The notes under the pieces were generated by a model, which saw only the letters and a program-made list of their open reading frames with translations, was not told where the DNA came from and searched no databases. The position numbers and the translations under genes are program-made. A stretch of 64,000 bases of DNA from NCBI GenBank assembly GCA_051656125.1, contig JBOGBH010000012.1, positions 198,668-262,667 on the forward strand. The letters are read 5' to 3'. Positions 1-9,559 of the stretch are shown here, one piece after another; within the stretch, counting starts at the first letter, position 1; each line of letters starts with the position of its first letter. The DNA comes from CAMREV01 sp051656125 (lineage in GTDB: Bacteria; Bacillota_I; Bacilli_A; Mycoplasmatales; Mycoplasmoidaceae).

Positions 1-404
1 GAATTAGAAATATTTAAAGCAGATACCATTGGATCTGATTTATTTTTTTCTGAATATTCATTTGAGAAAGAAAAATCTTCTTGTGAATAAATAACTTCTT
101 TAGTTTTTTTCATTTTATCAATTGATTTTATTTCAAATGGTAATAAACCAAATAATAAAAAAGACAATAATCCTATTATGGGAATATTCAACATAAAAAG
201 TCAAGCAGACTTAACTTCATATCTCCTTTTTGAAAAAAATATTATAAAAGAAAGAACTATCTGGACAAAATAGAGAATAGGTAAAATTCAATAAAATGCA
301 TTAATAGAAAAACCTTCTTCAAAAAATATAAAAAAAACTACTATTGAAATAGTAAGAACTAAAATAGAAAATAAAGTTAATAATAATTTAACTGATCTTT
401 TCAT
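1..404 (-). CDS. cls: Cardiolipin synthase, N-terminal part (cut by left edge)
   Basis: Only the first 134 or so residues are in the window; the ATG is at 404 and the gene runs off the left edge. They show three hydrophobic segments (about residues 5-28, 37-57 and 66-87), the third carrying W-x-F-M-L-N-I-P-I-I-G ending in L-L-F-G. That is the pattern of the phospholipase D nuclease N-terminal domain (PLDc_N) of cardiolipin synthases, which join two phosphatidylglycerols at the membrane. The catalytic HKD motifs would lie outside the window, so the enzyme name is inferred from the N-terminus. Two in-frame TGA codons fall at tryptophan positions. It follows the DHH phosphoesterase gene with only two bases between, so it is probably in that operon. 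Confidence 0.72.
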
Positions 405-406
405 TT

Positions 407-1375
407 TTATTGCCTAATTTCTCTAACGTATTGTTTTAATACTTCGATGACTTTAGGATACTCTTTATCAGAATTTAAAGAAAAACCAGCTGCAAATTTA
501 TGACCACCACCGCCAAACATTTCTGCTATGTTATTTATTGGAATATCATTGCTTCTTATAGAGCCTTTTCATCCCTGAGCGTTTTCATCATAATAAAGAG
601 TAGATCATATTTGAACACCTCTAATATCATTTAAAATATGAACCATTGAAAATTGAACATGAATTCCGAACTTTTTATGAGCACCTCTTGGTATTAAAGC
701 ATATGCAACCATGTCTTCAATCTTTGCCTTTTTAATTACATATGAGGAAAACATAATTTCCTTTTTATCTTTTGTATAAATTGAATTATGTATATTTGCT
801 CTACTAAATCCAGTTGAAACTAATTTAGAAGTAACATGGTACGTAGAAGGTAAAGTATTATAGTGCAAAAATCTACCAGTGTCAGTAATGATTCCAGCAT
901 ATAAATATGAAGCAGTAGTTGCAGAAAAAATTAGTTTTGATGCCAAGAATAACTCAGCTCACATTTGACAAGCTGCAGGATATGTTGGATCAATTCATTC
1001 TGTTGATGCAAAATTTTCTACTTCTGGATGATGATCTACCCTAATAAGCTCTTTACATAATACATGCTTCCCAGAATAAACTCTAGCTGTGTTCGAAGTG
1101 TCTGAAACTATTCCTAGAGATTCATCTAAAAAAGATTCAGAAATTGGTTCATGATCAGGAGAAAAAATTCCTCCTAAATATTCATGGTCTAATGTATCTA
1201 GTCCAATAACTTTTACATCTTTCCCTGAAAAGTTATCGTCTATAAACTGTTTCAATGCATAACAAGAACCAAGAGCATCAAAGTCTGGTCTTTCATGAAA
1301 AAATAATGAAATCTTATTGTAAGCTTTTATTTTTTTTAAAATTATTTTTTGTACATCTGTTAATTCAAAATTCAT
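407..1375 (-). CDS. nrnA: DHH family phosphoesterase, NrnA-like (nanoRNase / pAp phosphatase)
   Basis: This 322-residue protein has the full DHH/DHHA1 layout. An H-x-x-P-D-x-D-A-L-G-S motif lies near residue 28, and R-V-D-H-H-P near residue 117 supplies the metal-binding Asp-His-His. Near the C-terminus G-G-G-G-H-K-F-A-A-G is the DHHA1 substrate-binding signature. Family members degrade 2- to 5-nt RNA and dephosphorylate 3'-phosphoadenosine 5'-phosphate in the cytoplasm. TGA codons just after the DHH motif must be read as Trp to join the two halves. The start nearly touches the thiI stop (1377), so thiI, this gene and cls form one leftward unit. The same DHH-thiI pairing occurs in M. genitalium (MG371-MG372, from memory). 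Confidence 0.85.
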
Positions 1376-1376
1376 A

Positions 1377-2531
1377 TTATGTCCTTATCATTTCTTTAAT
1401 GGCATGCTCAATTAGTTCATCTAGATATTCTAAATCCTGTTCTAATTCTATTGTCTTTTTAATTTGGGGTTTTGTTATTGGATTTTTCGGAACAAACATG
1501 CTACATGAATCATCATATGGAAGAATTGATATTTCATATGTTCCAATAAATTTTGCAATATCTATTATTTCATTTTTTGAAAAAGTAATCAAGGGTCTTA
1601 TGATAATTGGTTCATCAATTGCACTTGAAGTACATTTAATACTTTGGATAGTTTGAGAAGCAACTTGACCTAGCGAATCACCTGTAGCAATAAAATCATA
1701 ATTTTTGTTTTTAGATACTTTTGAAGCTATTTTAAAAAAAACTCTTCTCATCAAAATTATTTTATAACTTTCAAGTTTTATATGACTAATTTCATTCATT
1801 ATTTTAGTTAGATTAACGATGTATAAAGAAGATTTATTTATTTTATTATTTAAAGTTATTTTTTTAACTAAACTTTTAACTTTATCTAAGCTTTGTTCAT
1901 TAGTATGGGGTGGTGTTATAAATGTTATGTAGTCAACTGAAATACCTTTTCTTTGTAAAAGATAACCAGCAACTGGGGAATCAATACCACCAGAAAGCAA
2001 AACTAGTGCCCTTCCATTTAATCCTATAGGTAATCCAGAAATTCCTTTTATCTTATTAGTGTAATAAATAAAATTATTTTTATTTACTTCAATGTATATT
2101 ATAAGATCAGGATTATGAACATCAACAAAATAATATTTTCTACTTTTAAGTATCTCTGAACCAATTAATTTTTTTAATGTATATGAATCAAGATTGTAAC
2201 TTTTGTCTTTCCTTTTTACTTCTATTTTAAATTTTCCTTTTTCATTTAGATCGTTTAAAATATTTTTTTTTAGAACCTCAAAATCCCTTTTAATTATTTT
2301 GCATGGAATTATGAAACTTATTCCAGGAATATACTTTAAAATATTTATAATTTCATTTTTGTAATTTTCATTTTCATATGTAAGAACAAACTTATCAAAT
2401 TCAATTTTAATTTTAATTTTAAAATCACTCAATGCTATTTTAATATTTTTATTTAAAGAACTAATGAAATCTTTTTTATTTCTCCCTTTTATATATAGGT
2501 CACCATATTTAATAAGGATTATATTGGTCAT
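1377..2531 (-). CDS. thiI: tRNA 4-thiouridine synthase ThiI
   Basis: The 384-residue protein begins with a ferredoxin-like/THUMP region that binds tRNA, followed near residue 180 by the PP-loop S-G-G-I-D-S-P-V-A-G-Y-L-L, which adenylates uridine 8 of tRNA before sulfur transfer. There is no C-terminal rhodanese domain; this short form is usual in Gram-positive lineages, where a dedicated cysteine desulfurase delivers sulfur. With no thiamine genes in view, the likely role is s4U8 formation. It is transcribed leftward ahead of the NrnA-like gene and is divergent from the ferredoxin gene. The start codon is ATG at 2531. Confidence 0.92.
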   Translation of the reverse strand: MTNIILIKYGDLYIKGRNKKDFISSLNKNIKIALSDFKIKIKIEFDKFVLTYENENYKNEIINILKYIPGISFIIPCKIIKRDFEVLKKNILNDLNEKGKFKIEVKRKDKSYNLDSYTLKKLIGSEILKSRKYYFVDVHNPDLIIYIEVNKNNFIYYTNKIKGISGLPIGLNGRALVLLSGGIDSPVAGYLLQRKGISVDYITFITPPHTNEQSLDKVKSLVKKITLNNKINKSSLYIVNLTKIMNEISHIKLESYKIILMRRVFFKIASKVSKNKNYDFIATGDSLGQVASQTIQSIKCTSSAIDEPIIIRPLITFSKNEIIDIAKFIGTYEISILPYDDSCSMFVPKNPITKPQIKKTIELEQDLEYLDELIEHAIKEMIRT

Positions 2532-2614
2532 ATTTCATTATCCAAAAGCATATTATATTATTATATATGTTTATTAAAAAAATAAAAAATCTTTTTTATT
2601 TTAGGTTTTAAAAG

Positions 2615-2620
2615 TATAAT
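2615..2620 (+). promoter_or_regulatory. Likely -10 box of the ferredoxin promoter
   Basis: TATAAT matches the sigma-70 -10 consensus exactly and lies about 43 bases before the ferredoxin ATG, in the spacer between divergent thiI and ferredoxin genes. No convincing -35 element is seen, which is common in mollicute promoters. In such AT-rich DNA a match alone is weak evidence. Confidence 0.45.
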
Positions 2621-2662
2621 ATCATAACTACAATATATTTTATTTTAATAGATAAGGAAAAT

Positions 2663-2866
2663 ATGAAAAAAAGAATTGTAATCAATAAAGATAAGTGCAT
2701 TTCATGCGGAGCTTGCATTGTAACTTCACCAAATCAAGCAATAAAATATGACGAAAATTTTAAAGCAGAAGTAATAGAGGAATTGCTAGGAGAAGAAGAT
2801 AATATAGTTGTTGAAGTTTGTCCAACCGAAGCAATAACTATTGTTGAAAAAAAAGAAGAAGAATAA
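2663..2866 (+). CDS. Single-cluster [4Fe-4S] ferredoxin
   Basis: A 67-residue protein with C-I-S-C-G-A-C near the N-terminus and a lone V-C-P-T-E-A-I near residue 53. Together these give the four cysteines of one [4Fe-4S] cluster, as in monocluster Bacillus-type ferredoxins. The C-terminus is strongly acidic (ends K-K-E-E-E), as expected for a small soluble electron carrier. Its partner is not visible. An AAGGAA ribosome site precedes the ATG. It is monocistronic: its own -10 box lies upstream and a hairpin terminator follows at 2887. Confidence 0.85.
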   Translation: MKKRIVINKDKCISCGACIVTSPNQAIKYDENFKAEVIEELLGEEDNIVVEVCPTEAITIVEKKEEE

Positions 2867-2886
2867 GATTATTATTAAAAAATATT

Positions 2887-2914
2887 AGATATATGTTTAT
2901 ATATCTTTTTTTTA
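2887..2914 (+). terminator. Rho-independent terminator after the ferredoxin gene
   Basis: An 8-bp perfect stem (AGATATAT / ATATATCT) with loop GTTT is followed by a run of T. A closely similar hairpin lies at 3815-3840, ahead of the second membrane paralogue, as if the spacer had been duplicated with the gene. Confidence 0.65.
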
Positions 2915-2982
2915 TATAAAGAGCCATTTTTTAAAATAACATTTTCATTAATAATATAATACAAATTATAGATGGAGGTTTA

Positions 2983-3786
2983 ATGGAAAATTTAGAATCA
3001 AATAAAAAAAATGATTCATCAATAAAACAAATGCAGTTTTTAAATCAAGATAATTTTTTTCAAAGAGTAAGAAAAAATTATCAAAAATTTGATATTGTAA
3101 ACTATCTTTGTTTACTTGGTGTAATAATCGGAATTATTTTAGTTAGCTTTACGGCTAGAAAATTTATTGAATATTCCTTAAATGATGAGGGGTATAAAGT
3201 GTGGTTCGGTATAATAGATAGATTTACTTATCAAAGCAATTGACTAACAGTACTTTTTTTCATACTATATTTTTTTAATCCTGGATTTCAAATATTTAAA
3301 GGAAATAAGTTATTAATTTCACTTATGGTTTACATATTTTTCACATTTTTTGGTTACAACATTGTATTAGTATTAATTTCTCAGGATAGAGCTTATGTAG
3401 GATCTGCATTCGATGTAACAAATAATGTATGAACACATATATTAATGCCTTTATATTTTGTTTTCTTTGGATTAGTGAAACTTTGATTTAAACCAGATGG
3501 AGAATATAAATCATTTTTATCTACACTTGCTACGGGAATGATATACCCAACAATATATTGTATTTATTTGATTTCAATTCCTTTTCTTTATAGAGTTGAA
3601 GTTGAACCTGGAGTCTATGAGACATATACAATATATGGAAACGCAACAAACACAAAAGATAGACCAACTAGTTGAGCTTACATTATGGTAATGTATTTAG
3701 TTTTCTTTCCGGGATCATTCGCATTATTTTATTACTATAAAAACTTAATTAAAAAAATAGTTTCAAGCAAAAATATAAGAGATTAA
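2983..3786 (+). CDS. Multipass membrane protein, paralogue A (DUF1600/Pr6Pr-like)
   Basis: A 267-residue protein with a short polar N-terminus (about 35 residues) and about six hydrophobic segments. The pattern R-F-T-Y-Q-S-N-W between the first two segments resembles the F-T-x-Q-S-N signature of Pr6Pr/DUF1600 membrane proteins found in mycoplasmas. Function is unknown. Four or more TGA codons are read as Trp. It is about 60% identical by eye to the next gene, so the two arose by tandem duplication. A GGAGG ribosome site precedes ATG 2983, and a hairpin overlaps its stop codon. Confidence 0.75.
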
Positions 3787-3806
3787 AAACTCTTATATTT
3801 TTTATA
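3771..3806 (+). terminator. Terminator overlapping the stop codon of membrane paralogue A
   Basis: An 11-bp perfect stem (AAATATAAGAG / CTCTTATATTT) encloses the TAA stop in its loop and is followed by T-rich DNA. Two further hairpins lie before the next gene (3815-3840 and 3843-3880). Confidence 0.6.
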
Positions 3807-3814
3807 ACTGTTTA

Positions 3815-3840
3815 ATAAAGATATGTTTATATATCTTTAT
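3815..3840 (+). terminator. Second hairpin in the spacer between the membrane paralogues
   Basis: The arms ATAAAGATAT / ATATCTTTAT enclose loop GTTTAT. The sequence is nearly the same as the terminator at 2887-2914, which occupies the equivalent position upstream of paralogue A. Confidence 0.45.
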
Positions 3841-3842
3841 TT

Positions 3843-3880
3843 TTATCAAAAACATTTTTTTAAAAAAATGTTTTTGATAA
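3843..3880. repeat. Perfect 38-bp palindrome upstream of membrane paralogue B
   Basis: Nineteen bases (TTATCAAAAACATTTTTTT) are followed directly by their exact reverse complement with no spacer. As RNA it would form a long hairpin; as DNA it could be a dyad operator. It sits about 36 bases before the paralogue B start and has no exact counterpart upstream of paralogue A. Confidence 0.7.
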
Positions 3881-3915
3881 CTATATAATATATAGATATT
3901 ATGGAAGGAGGACTT

Positions 3916-4704
3916 ATGGAAAATTTAGACTCTATTAAAAAAGATGATTCATCAAAAAGTCAAATACAATTCACTAATAAGGATAACTTTTTTACAAGAC
4001 TAAAAAGTAACTACAAAAAGTTTGATCTTGTTAATTACCTTTGCTTATTTGGTGTAATTAATGCAATAATTATAATTTGTTTTACAGGTTATGACTTCAT
4101 TAACTATGCATTAACTGATAGAGGTGATAAAGTATGATTTGGTATAATTGATAGATTTACCACTCAAAGTAACTGAATAGTAGCAGCTTTTTTTATTTTA
4201 TACTTTTTTAATCCAGGTTTTCAGATATTTAAAGGAAATAAATTCTTAGTATCAACAATGGGTTATATATTCTTTACTTTCTTTGGTTACAACATCATAT
4301 TAGTTTTAATTTCAGGTGGTTATGGATATACTGGTAATGCATATGATATTTCAAGTAATGTATGATGACATATAATAATGCCACTATATTTTATATTATT
4401 TGGTTTAGTAAAGCTTTGATTTAGACCAGATGGTGAATATAAATCATTCTGATCATTACTTGCTACGGGAATGATATATCCTACAATGTATACTATTTAT
4501 GCAATTACAATTCCATTTATTTATAAAGAATTAAATGATAGCGGTGAATATGTAACATATTCAGTATATGGATTTGCTACAAATACAAAAGATGAACCAA
4601 CTAGTTGAGCTTATGTTTGTGCATTGTACTTTGTATTCTTCCCAGGATCACTTGCATTATTCTACTATTATAAAAACTTAGTTAAAAAATTTAATAAGAA
4701 ATAA
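3916..4704 (+). CDS. Multipass membrane protein, paralogue B (DUF1600/Pr6Pr-like)
   Basis: A 262-residue membrane protein with the same layout as paralogue A: polar head M-E-N-L-D-S, R-F-T-T-Q-S-N-W between early membrane segments, and F-F-P-G-S-L-A-L-F-Y-Y-Y-K near the end. An upstream ATG at 3901 is in frame, but the ribosome site AAGGAGG lies between it and ATG 3916. That places the true start at 3916, matching the start of paralogue A. Several TGA codons encode conserved tryptophans. Function is unknown; membrane location follows from the hydrophobic profile. Confidence 0.75.
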
Positions 4705-4734
4705 AAAAATCAGAATCAATATTCTGATTTTTTT
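4703..4734. terminator. Bidirectional terminator between membrane paralogue B and pyk
   Basis: A-rich flank plus stem ATCAGAAT / ATTCTGAT with loop CAAT and a T run on either strand. It sits between two convergent genes and can end both transcripts. Confidence 0.75.
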
Positions 4735-4738
4735 ATAA

Positions 4739-6223
4739 TTATTTTTCAATAATAGTAAGAATTTTTTTATGAAAATCAAATTCTTTTTTTATGTCTTCTA
4801 TTGTTGCGTCCTTATTTCTTAAAACATCTGCAAGATTTTTAACATATTTAGTAATTACACCATAATAAATTCCAAAGTATTTTTTTAATCTTTCATCATC
4901 GGTTACTACTATTAAAGAAGCTGATAATCTTATGTTAGATAATGCATTTATTTTTTCTTTATTGTTTCCAAAATAAATAACAGCATCATAATCAAAATTA
5001 ATATTTTCAATTTCTCTTTCAGGAGATAATTTTTTAGCTATTTCAACTATTGAATTACCATAAGATTTTTTTGAAAATTCAGTTTTAGGGAAATAAACAT
5101 TATATGATCTTTTGTAGTCAAATAATTCTTCGGCCTTCTTATCAATTGTTGACATTACCTTAACAGCATTAACTGGGTATAAACCATTTGCTGTTTCACC
5201 AGATAACATTGTAGAATCAGCTCCTCTTTCAACTGCAAAGAATACATCAGTAACTTCTGCTCTTGTTGGTTGAATTTTAGTTTCTAAAGAATCTAACATT
5301 TGAGTTGCAACAATTACTGGTTTACCATTAAATCTACATGACTTAATCATATATTTTTCTCAGTATGGTACTTCATAGTAAGGTATTTCAAGTCCAAGAT
5401 CTCCTCTAGCAATCATAATAGCATCTGATAATGAAATTATTTCATCAAGATTTTTAATTGATTGCATAGTTTCAATTTTAGAAATTATTTGGATTGATTC
5501 TCCACCAAATTTATTAGTTAAAGCTCTTATTTCTCTAACATTGTCTCCAGTATTAACAAATGATGCAGCAATATAGTCAAAGTTATTTATAATTGCAAAC
5601 TTAATGTCTTCAACCTCTTTATTAGTTATGAAATCCATTGAGTAATCAGCATTTGGTAAATTTATTCTTTTGTTACCTTGTAATTTATGGCTATTTTTAG
5701 TTTCAACTATTATGTAATGTTCTGAACTATTTATTTCTTTTGCTACAACTTCTAATTTTCCATCATCAATATAAATTGGATCATTAACATTTACATCTTT
5801 TTCCATAAAGTAATTATCTGAAGAAGCATAAACAGCAAATTCTTTATCACTACCAACAAAATCTTTATTATTAGTATGAATTTTAATAATAGTGCCCTGT
5901 GAGATATTAACTCCACCATCTTGCATTTTAGCAACTCTAATTTCTGGACCTTTTGTATCTAGCAGTAATGAAATATTAACATTTAATTCATCTGCTATTT
6001 CATTTACTAGTTTTATTCTAATTGATTGTTCTTCATGAGTTCCATGAGAGAAATTAAGTCTAAAAACATTTACTCCTGCTTCGATTAATTCTCTAATAGT
6101 TTTTTTAGCTAATAATATTTTTTCAGCATTATCAGGATTATTAAAAGCATCTCAAGTAAATATTTTACCTGTTATTGATGGTCCTAATGTTGCAATTATT
6201 TTTGTTCTTTTTATATGTTTCAT
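4739..6223 (-). CDS. pyk: Pyruvate kinase
   Basis: A 494-residue glycolytic enzyme that converts phosphoenolpyruvate and ADP to pyruvate and ATP. Visible motifs include T-L-G-P-S near the N-terminus, F-R-L-N-F-S-H-G, D-T-K-G-P-E-I-R, and I-S-K-I-E-T with the catalytic lysine. M-I-A-R-G-D-L-G-L-E-I-P and A-T-Q-M-L-D-S-L and T-R-A-E-x-x-D-V follow. Length is normal for the family. It starts at ATG 6223 behind AGGAAA and only eight bases after the pfkA stop, so pfkA-pyk are co-transcribed, as in M. genitalium. Internal TGA codons encode Trp. Confidence 0.95.
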
Positions 6224-6231
6224 TTTTTTTC

Positions 6232-7218
6232 CTATATCTTGTTTTTATTGTTAAATTTTGCTACTTCATTTTTTTTGTTTTTGGCAACCATTTTATTGGC
6301 TTTATTTATTGGAGTATTTTTATACTTAAATCCTTGGTTACCAACTGATATACTATGCACATCTTTTAAAGCCAAATCCAATGCATAATTAGTTAGGCCA
6401 GAAGATAGTTTTAAATCAAATGCTGTTGGTATTGATGCTCTTTGAGTATAACCTAAAACATTAATTCTTACTTTTTCTTTAATATTCTTATAAACAAAGT
6501 CAGATATCTCATGTAAAGTTGGATTGCCATCAACTCCATATAGTAATTCAGAAACTAATATTACAATCGATTCCTTGTTTGTTTTTCTTATATTTTTAAT
6601 TAGTTTTAAAATTTCCTCTTTTGAAAGAATGTTCTTATTTGTAATTATGTAATCTGCTTCAGTGCATATTCCTGCATCCAAAGTTAGATCTAGACAATTT
6701 CTTCCCATAATTTCTACAAAACAAATAAAGTTATGTGATTCCATAGTTGATCTAATTTTATAAATGTCATCTTTAATGCTATTCAATGCAGTATCAAATC
6801 CAATTGTAAAATCAGAAGAGGCAATATCATTATCAATAGTTCCTGGAAGAGCAATTATTTTAATTCCCATATTTGTTAATCTTTCAGCTCCTATGTAGCT
6901 TCCGTTACCGCCACATACAAACAAATAATCGATTTCAAATTTCTTTAAATTTTCAACTGCTTTTTTTCTAATAGATTCTTCTTTGAATTCAGGGAATCTT
7001 GATGACTTTATTTTTGTACCTGGTAGATTTCAAATATGCATTGAATCTTTTAAAGTTGCTTTTTTTATATCGCCATCATATAAACCTTTAAAGCCATTAT
7101 AAACAAAGTATGGTTGAATATTTTCTTGTAAACATCTTTTTACAAATGTGGAAAGAACTATGTTCATTGATGAACAATCTCCTCCAGAAGTTAGTATTGC
7201 AAAATTTTTCTTTTTCAT
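6232..7218 (-). CDS. pfkA: 6-phosphofructokinase family protein with changed active-site residues
   Basis: This 328-residue protein aligns along its whole length with bacterial PfkA. R-F-P-E-F, L-P-G-T-I-D-N-D (catalytic Asp127 of the E. coli enzyme), G-F-D-T-A-L and E-I-M-G-R-N are all in order. Several normally invariant positions differ. GGDAPGMN is GGDCSSMN, GGDGS is GGNGS (Mg-binding Asp103 to Asn), Arg162 is Phe, QRGG is QRAS, and Arg252 is Leu; numbering is from memory. It lies directly upstream of pyk, so it holds the normal glycolytic locus. It may have altered activity or another phosphofructokinase may exist elsewhere. The C-terminus is a Lys/Asn-rich tail. Confidence 0.8.
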
Positions 7219-7232
7219 TATTATCCTCTAAT

Positions 7233-8936
7233 TTAAAAACCTATATAAAAATTATAAATTTTTTGACCACCATCTATTAATTTACATTTAGTACCAATTT
7301 GCTCATTAATATATTTTTGGATTTTTGAAACTTCATTTTCATTTGTTTCAATACCATAAATTAAATAGATACATGATACATTTTTTTTACCAACAAGAAG
7401 TTTGATTGAATTTCTTGTTGCAAGTAATAAATCATCAGACGCTGCTTTTATTTCTTTATTTATTATTCCAATATAATCATTTTTATTTACAACTAAACCA
7501 TTTTTAGTTTTAATTGTTTTAGTTGAAGTAGAAACCATTGCACTATTTGAATTTTTTAAGGCTCTTTCAAGAGTTTTACAATTTGTTTTAAAATCCTTTG
7601 TAGGATCAAATGACATTAATGTTACATAAGATTCAGCAATATTTCTTGATTTTATTAAATGAATATTAAATTTAGAGTCATTTAATTTAATTGCTTGTTC
7701 AGCACTTAGAATAATGTTTGAGTCATCAACAATTATTATTATATTTTTAGCCCTTACTTCATTTATCTTATTAATAAAATCAGCAATTGAAGGGTTTCCA
7801 TTTTTACTAGTATTTATATATGTAGCAATTCCAAATTCTGATGTAAGAAATTTTCCGATTTTTGTAGAAGGTACTGTACAAATAATTTGAGTATTATCTG
7901 TTAATTTAAATTTTTTAAATACCTCTTCTGGGGATTTGTCAGAAAATTTTTCCAAAAATTGTTCAGTCATATTTTCAATTTTAATCTTTAAAAATTCACC
8001 ATAATTTTGTCCAAGTAGCAGCATTTTATATGGATAATGAGTATGCATATGAACTTTAACTAAATCTTCGTCTATTACTAATACTACTGAATCACCAATT
8101 TCTAATAAATCAGCTTCAAATTTTTCTTTATTAAAAGCAAGTTTCTTTCCTTGTTCAGGGAATAGCTTATAGTTTAATTTACAAATAAATTCACAACAAT
8201 AACCAAATCCTTCTTCAGATATTTCTTGTCTTTCGACAGTATTGATATATGATACTTTTTTAGTTTTAAGTAATAATGTTTTATTTGCATCACCTTTAGA
8301 TGTGGTTACCTCATCTAATGATTTTCCATCAATAGCTTCTAACATACCTTCAAAAAAACATAGCAATCCATAAGCTCCTGAATCGCAAACTCCAGCCTCT
8401 TTTAATGCAGGAAGTAAATTAGGTGTATCTTCAACAATCAATTTAGTTTCTTCAACAATGTAATTAAAAACATCATGCATTGTTGTAAAATTACCTATTA
8501 CTTTATCAATTTTTTCAGATAAAACTCTAATTACAGTAAGAATTGTACCTTCTACTGGGTTTGATACTGAAGAATAAGATTTATTTTTTGCATCTTTCAA
8601 GTGTGTAGGAATATCAGCAACTTTAATTTCTGTTTGCCCTTCTTTTAATGATTCAAAAAAACCTCTAAAAATTTGAGAAAAAATAACACCAGAATTTCCT
8701 CTTGCATTTAAAAGTAGTTGTCTAGAAAATAGTCTACTAAAATCATATATATCATTAGAACTAAATGATTTTATAGCTTCATATGCACCAGTTATTGAAA
8801 TTTTCATGTTCGTTCCAGTATCACCATCTGGAACTGGAAAAACATTTAGTTCATTAATATATTCAAAATTATCAGAAATCTTTTTTGAACCATATTGAAT
8901 CATCTTTATTAAGGTTGAATTATTTATTACTTTCAT
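7233..8936 (-). CDS. fakA: Fatty acid kinase catalytic subunit FakA (DhaL/DAK2 domain)
   Basis: A 567-residue protein. Its N-terminal DhaL domain carries P-V-P-D-G-D-T-G-T-N-M near residue 36, the Mg-ATP binding loop that phosphorylates fatty acids held by a FakB (DegV-type) partner. A middle domain and a DegV-like C-terminal region follow. A TTG lies 12 bases upstream in frame, but GGAG at 8943-8946 is spaced correctly only for ATG 8936, so that start is chosen. A DegV protein that could act as FakB is encoded at 26930. It lies just downstream of an Asp23-like gene, a pairing common in Gram-positive relatives. Confidence 0.88.
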   Translation of the reverse strand: MKVINNSTLIKMIQYGSKKISDNFEYINELNVFPVPDGDTGTNMKISITGAYEAIKSFSSNDIYDFSRLFSRQLLLNARGNSGVIFSQIFRGFFESLKEGQTEIKVADIPTHLKDAKNKSYSSVSNPVEGTILTVIRVLSEKIDKVIGNFTTMHDVFNYIVEETKLIVEDTPNLLPALKEAGVCDSGAYGLLCFFEGMLEAIDGKSLDEVTTSKGDANKTLLLKTKKVSYINTVERQEISEEGFGYCCEFICKLNYKLFPEQGKKLAFNKEKFEADLLEIGDSVVLVIDEDLVKVHMHTHYPYKMLLLGQNYGEFLKIKIENMTEQFLEKFSDKSPEEVFKKFKLTDNTQIICTVPSTKIGKFLTSEFGIATYINTSKNGNPSIADFINKINEVRAKNIIIIVDDSNIILSAEQAIKLNDSKFNIHLIKSRNIAESYVTLMSFDPTKDFKTNCKTLERALKNSNSAMVSTSTKTIKTKNGLVVNKNDYIGIINKEIKAASDDLLLATRNSIKLLVGKKNVSCIYLIYGIETNENEVSKIQKYINEQIGTKCKLIDGGQKIYNFYIGF

Positions 8937-8951
8937 TTTTTTCTCCAAAAA

Positions 8952-9197
8952 CTAAATATACACAATTATATTTAAGTTGAAATTATTGTTTTTTGTTTTA
9001 TCAACTAATTTAAATCTTAATTGATTTAATATTAATTTGGATGTTTCACTTATGTTTATGTTATCCATTAATTGAATTCTAATATTGATTTCATCACCCT
9101 TTATTTGGATATCTTTGTTTTCTGGGATTTTCACAATTCCAGGAATCATACTTAAATCACTTTTTATTATTTCTAATATTAATTTATTTGAAAACAT
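8952..9197 (-). CDS. Small Asp23/YloU-like protein
   Basis: Eighty-one residues, ATG at 9197 behind AAGGA. The start F-S-N-K-L-I-L-E-I-I-K and the segment S-M-I-P-G-I-V-K-I resemble the beta-rich Asp23/Gls24 family, which often precedes the DhaL protein (yloU-yloV in Bacillus). It is shorter than the usual 110-120 residues. Position next to fakA supports the assignment more than sequence does. The biochemical role is not established. Confidence 0.5.
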   Translation of the reverse strand: MFSNKLILEIIKSDLSMIPGIVKIPENKDIQIKGDEINIRIQLMDNINISETSKLILNQLRFKLVDKTKNNNFNLNIIVYI

Positions 9198-9343
9198 AAA
9201 TATCCTTATAAATTGATTTCTTTTAAAAATATATTTTAAAATAAAATATAAAATTTATAAAACAAATTTAATAAAATTATATATTATTTATCTTAAATAT
9301 GTTATATTTATTATGGTTATTTTAAAAATAATTGGAGAATACA

Positions 9344-9559
9344 ATGTCAAGAAAAGATCAATTAACTGGGAAGGGTCCTTTAAGTGGGAACAAAAGATCC
9401 CATGCAATGAACCATTCTAAAAGAAGATGAAATCTTAATCTGCAGAATGTTAAAATTATGGACAGTAACAATAAACCTATCACAGTTAAAGTTTCAGCAA
9501 GAACGTTAAAAACATTAAAAAAACAAAATAGAGTTGTATTACACAACAAAACTATTTAG
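9344..9559 (+). CDS. rpmB: 50S ribosomal protein L28
   Basis: A 71-residue basic protein with L-T-G-K-G-P-L-S-G-N-K-R-S-H-A near the N-terminus and S-K-R-R-W-N-L-N-L-Q-N-V-K-I, both hallmarks of bacterial L28 in the large ribosomal subunit. The Trp of K-R-R-W-N is encoded by TGA, so the gene is invisible under the standard code. The ATG at 9344 follows TTGGAGAA. It is the only plus-strand gene in an otherwise leftward region, and its last eight bases overlap the 3' end of the convergent ECF transporter gene. Confidence 0.95.

Noticed and set aside
1255..1656. Plus-strand frame of 133 codons opposite thiI and nrnA
   Set aside because: It lies antisense to two well-supported genes, has no ribosome site and encodes no recognisable motif.
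3901..3915. ATG 3901 as the start of membrane paralogue B
   Set aside because: The ribosome site lies after this ATG, and the paralogue aligns from ATG 3916.
9358..9549. Minus-strand frame of 63 codons
   Set aside because: It is antisense to rpmB (L28), which is clear on the plus strand once TGA is read as Trp.
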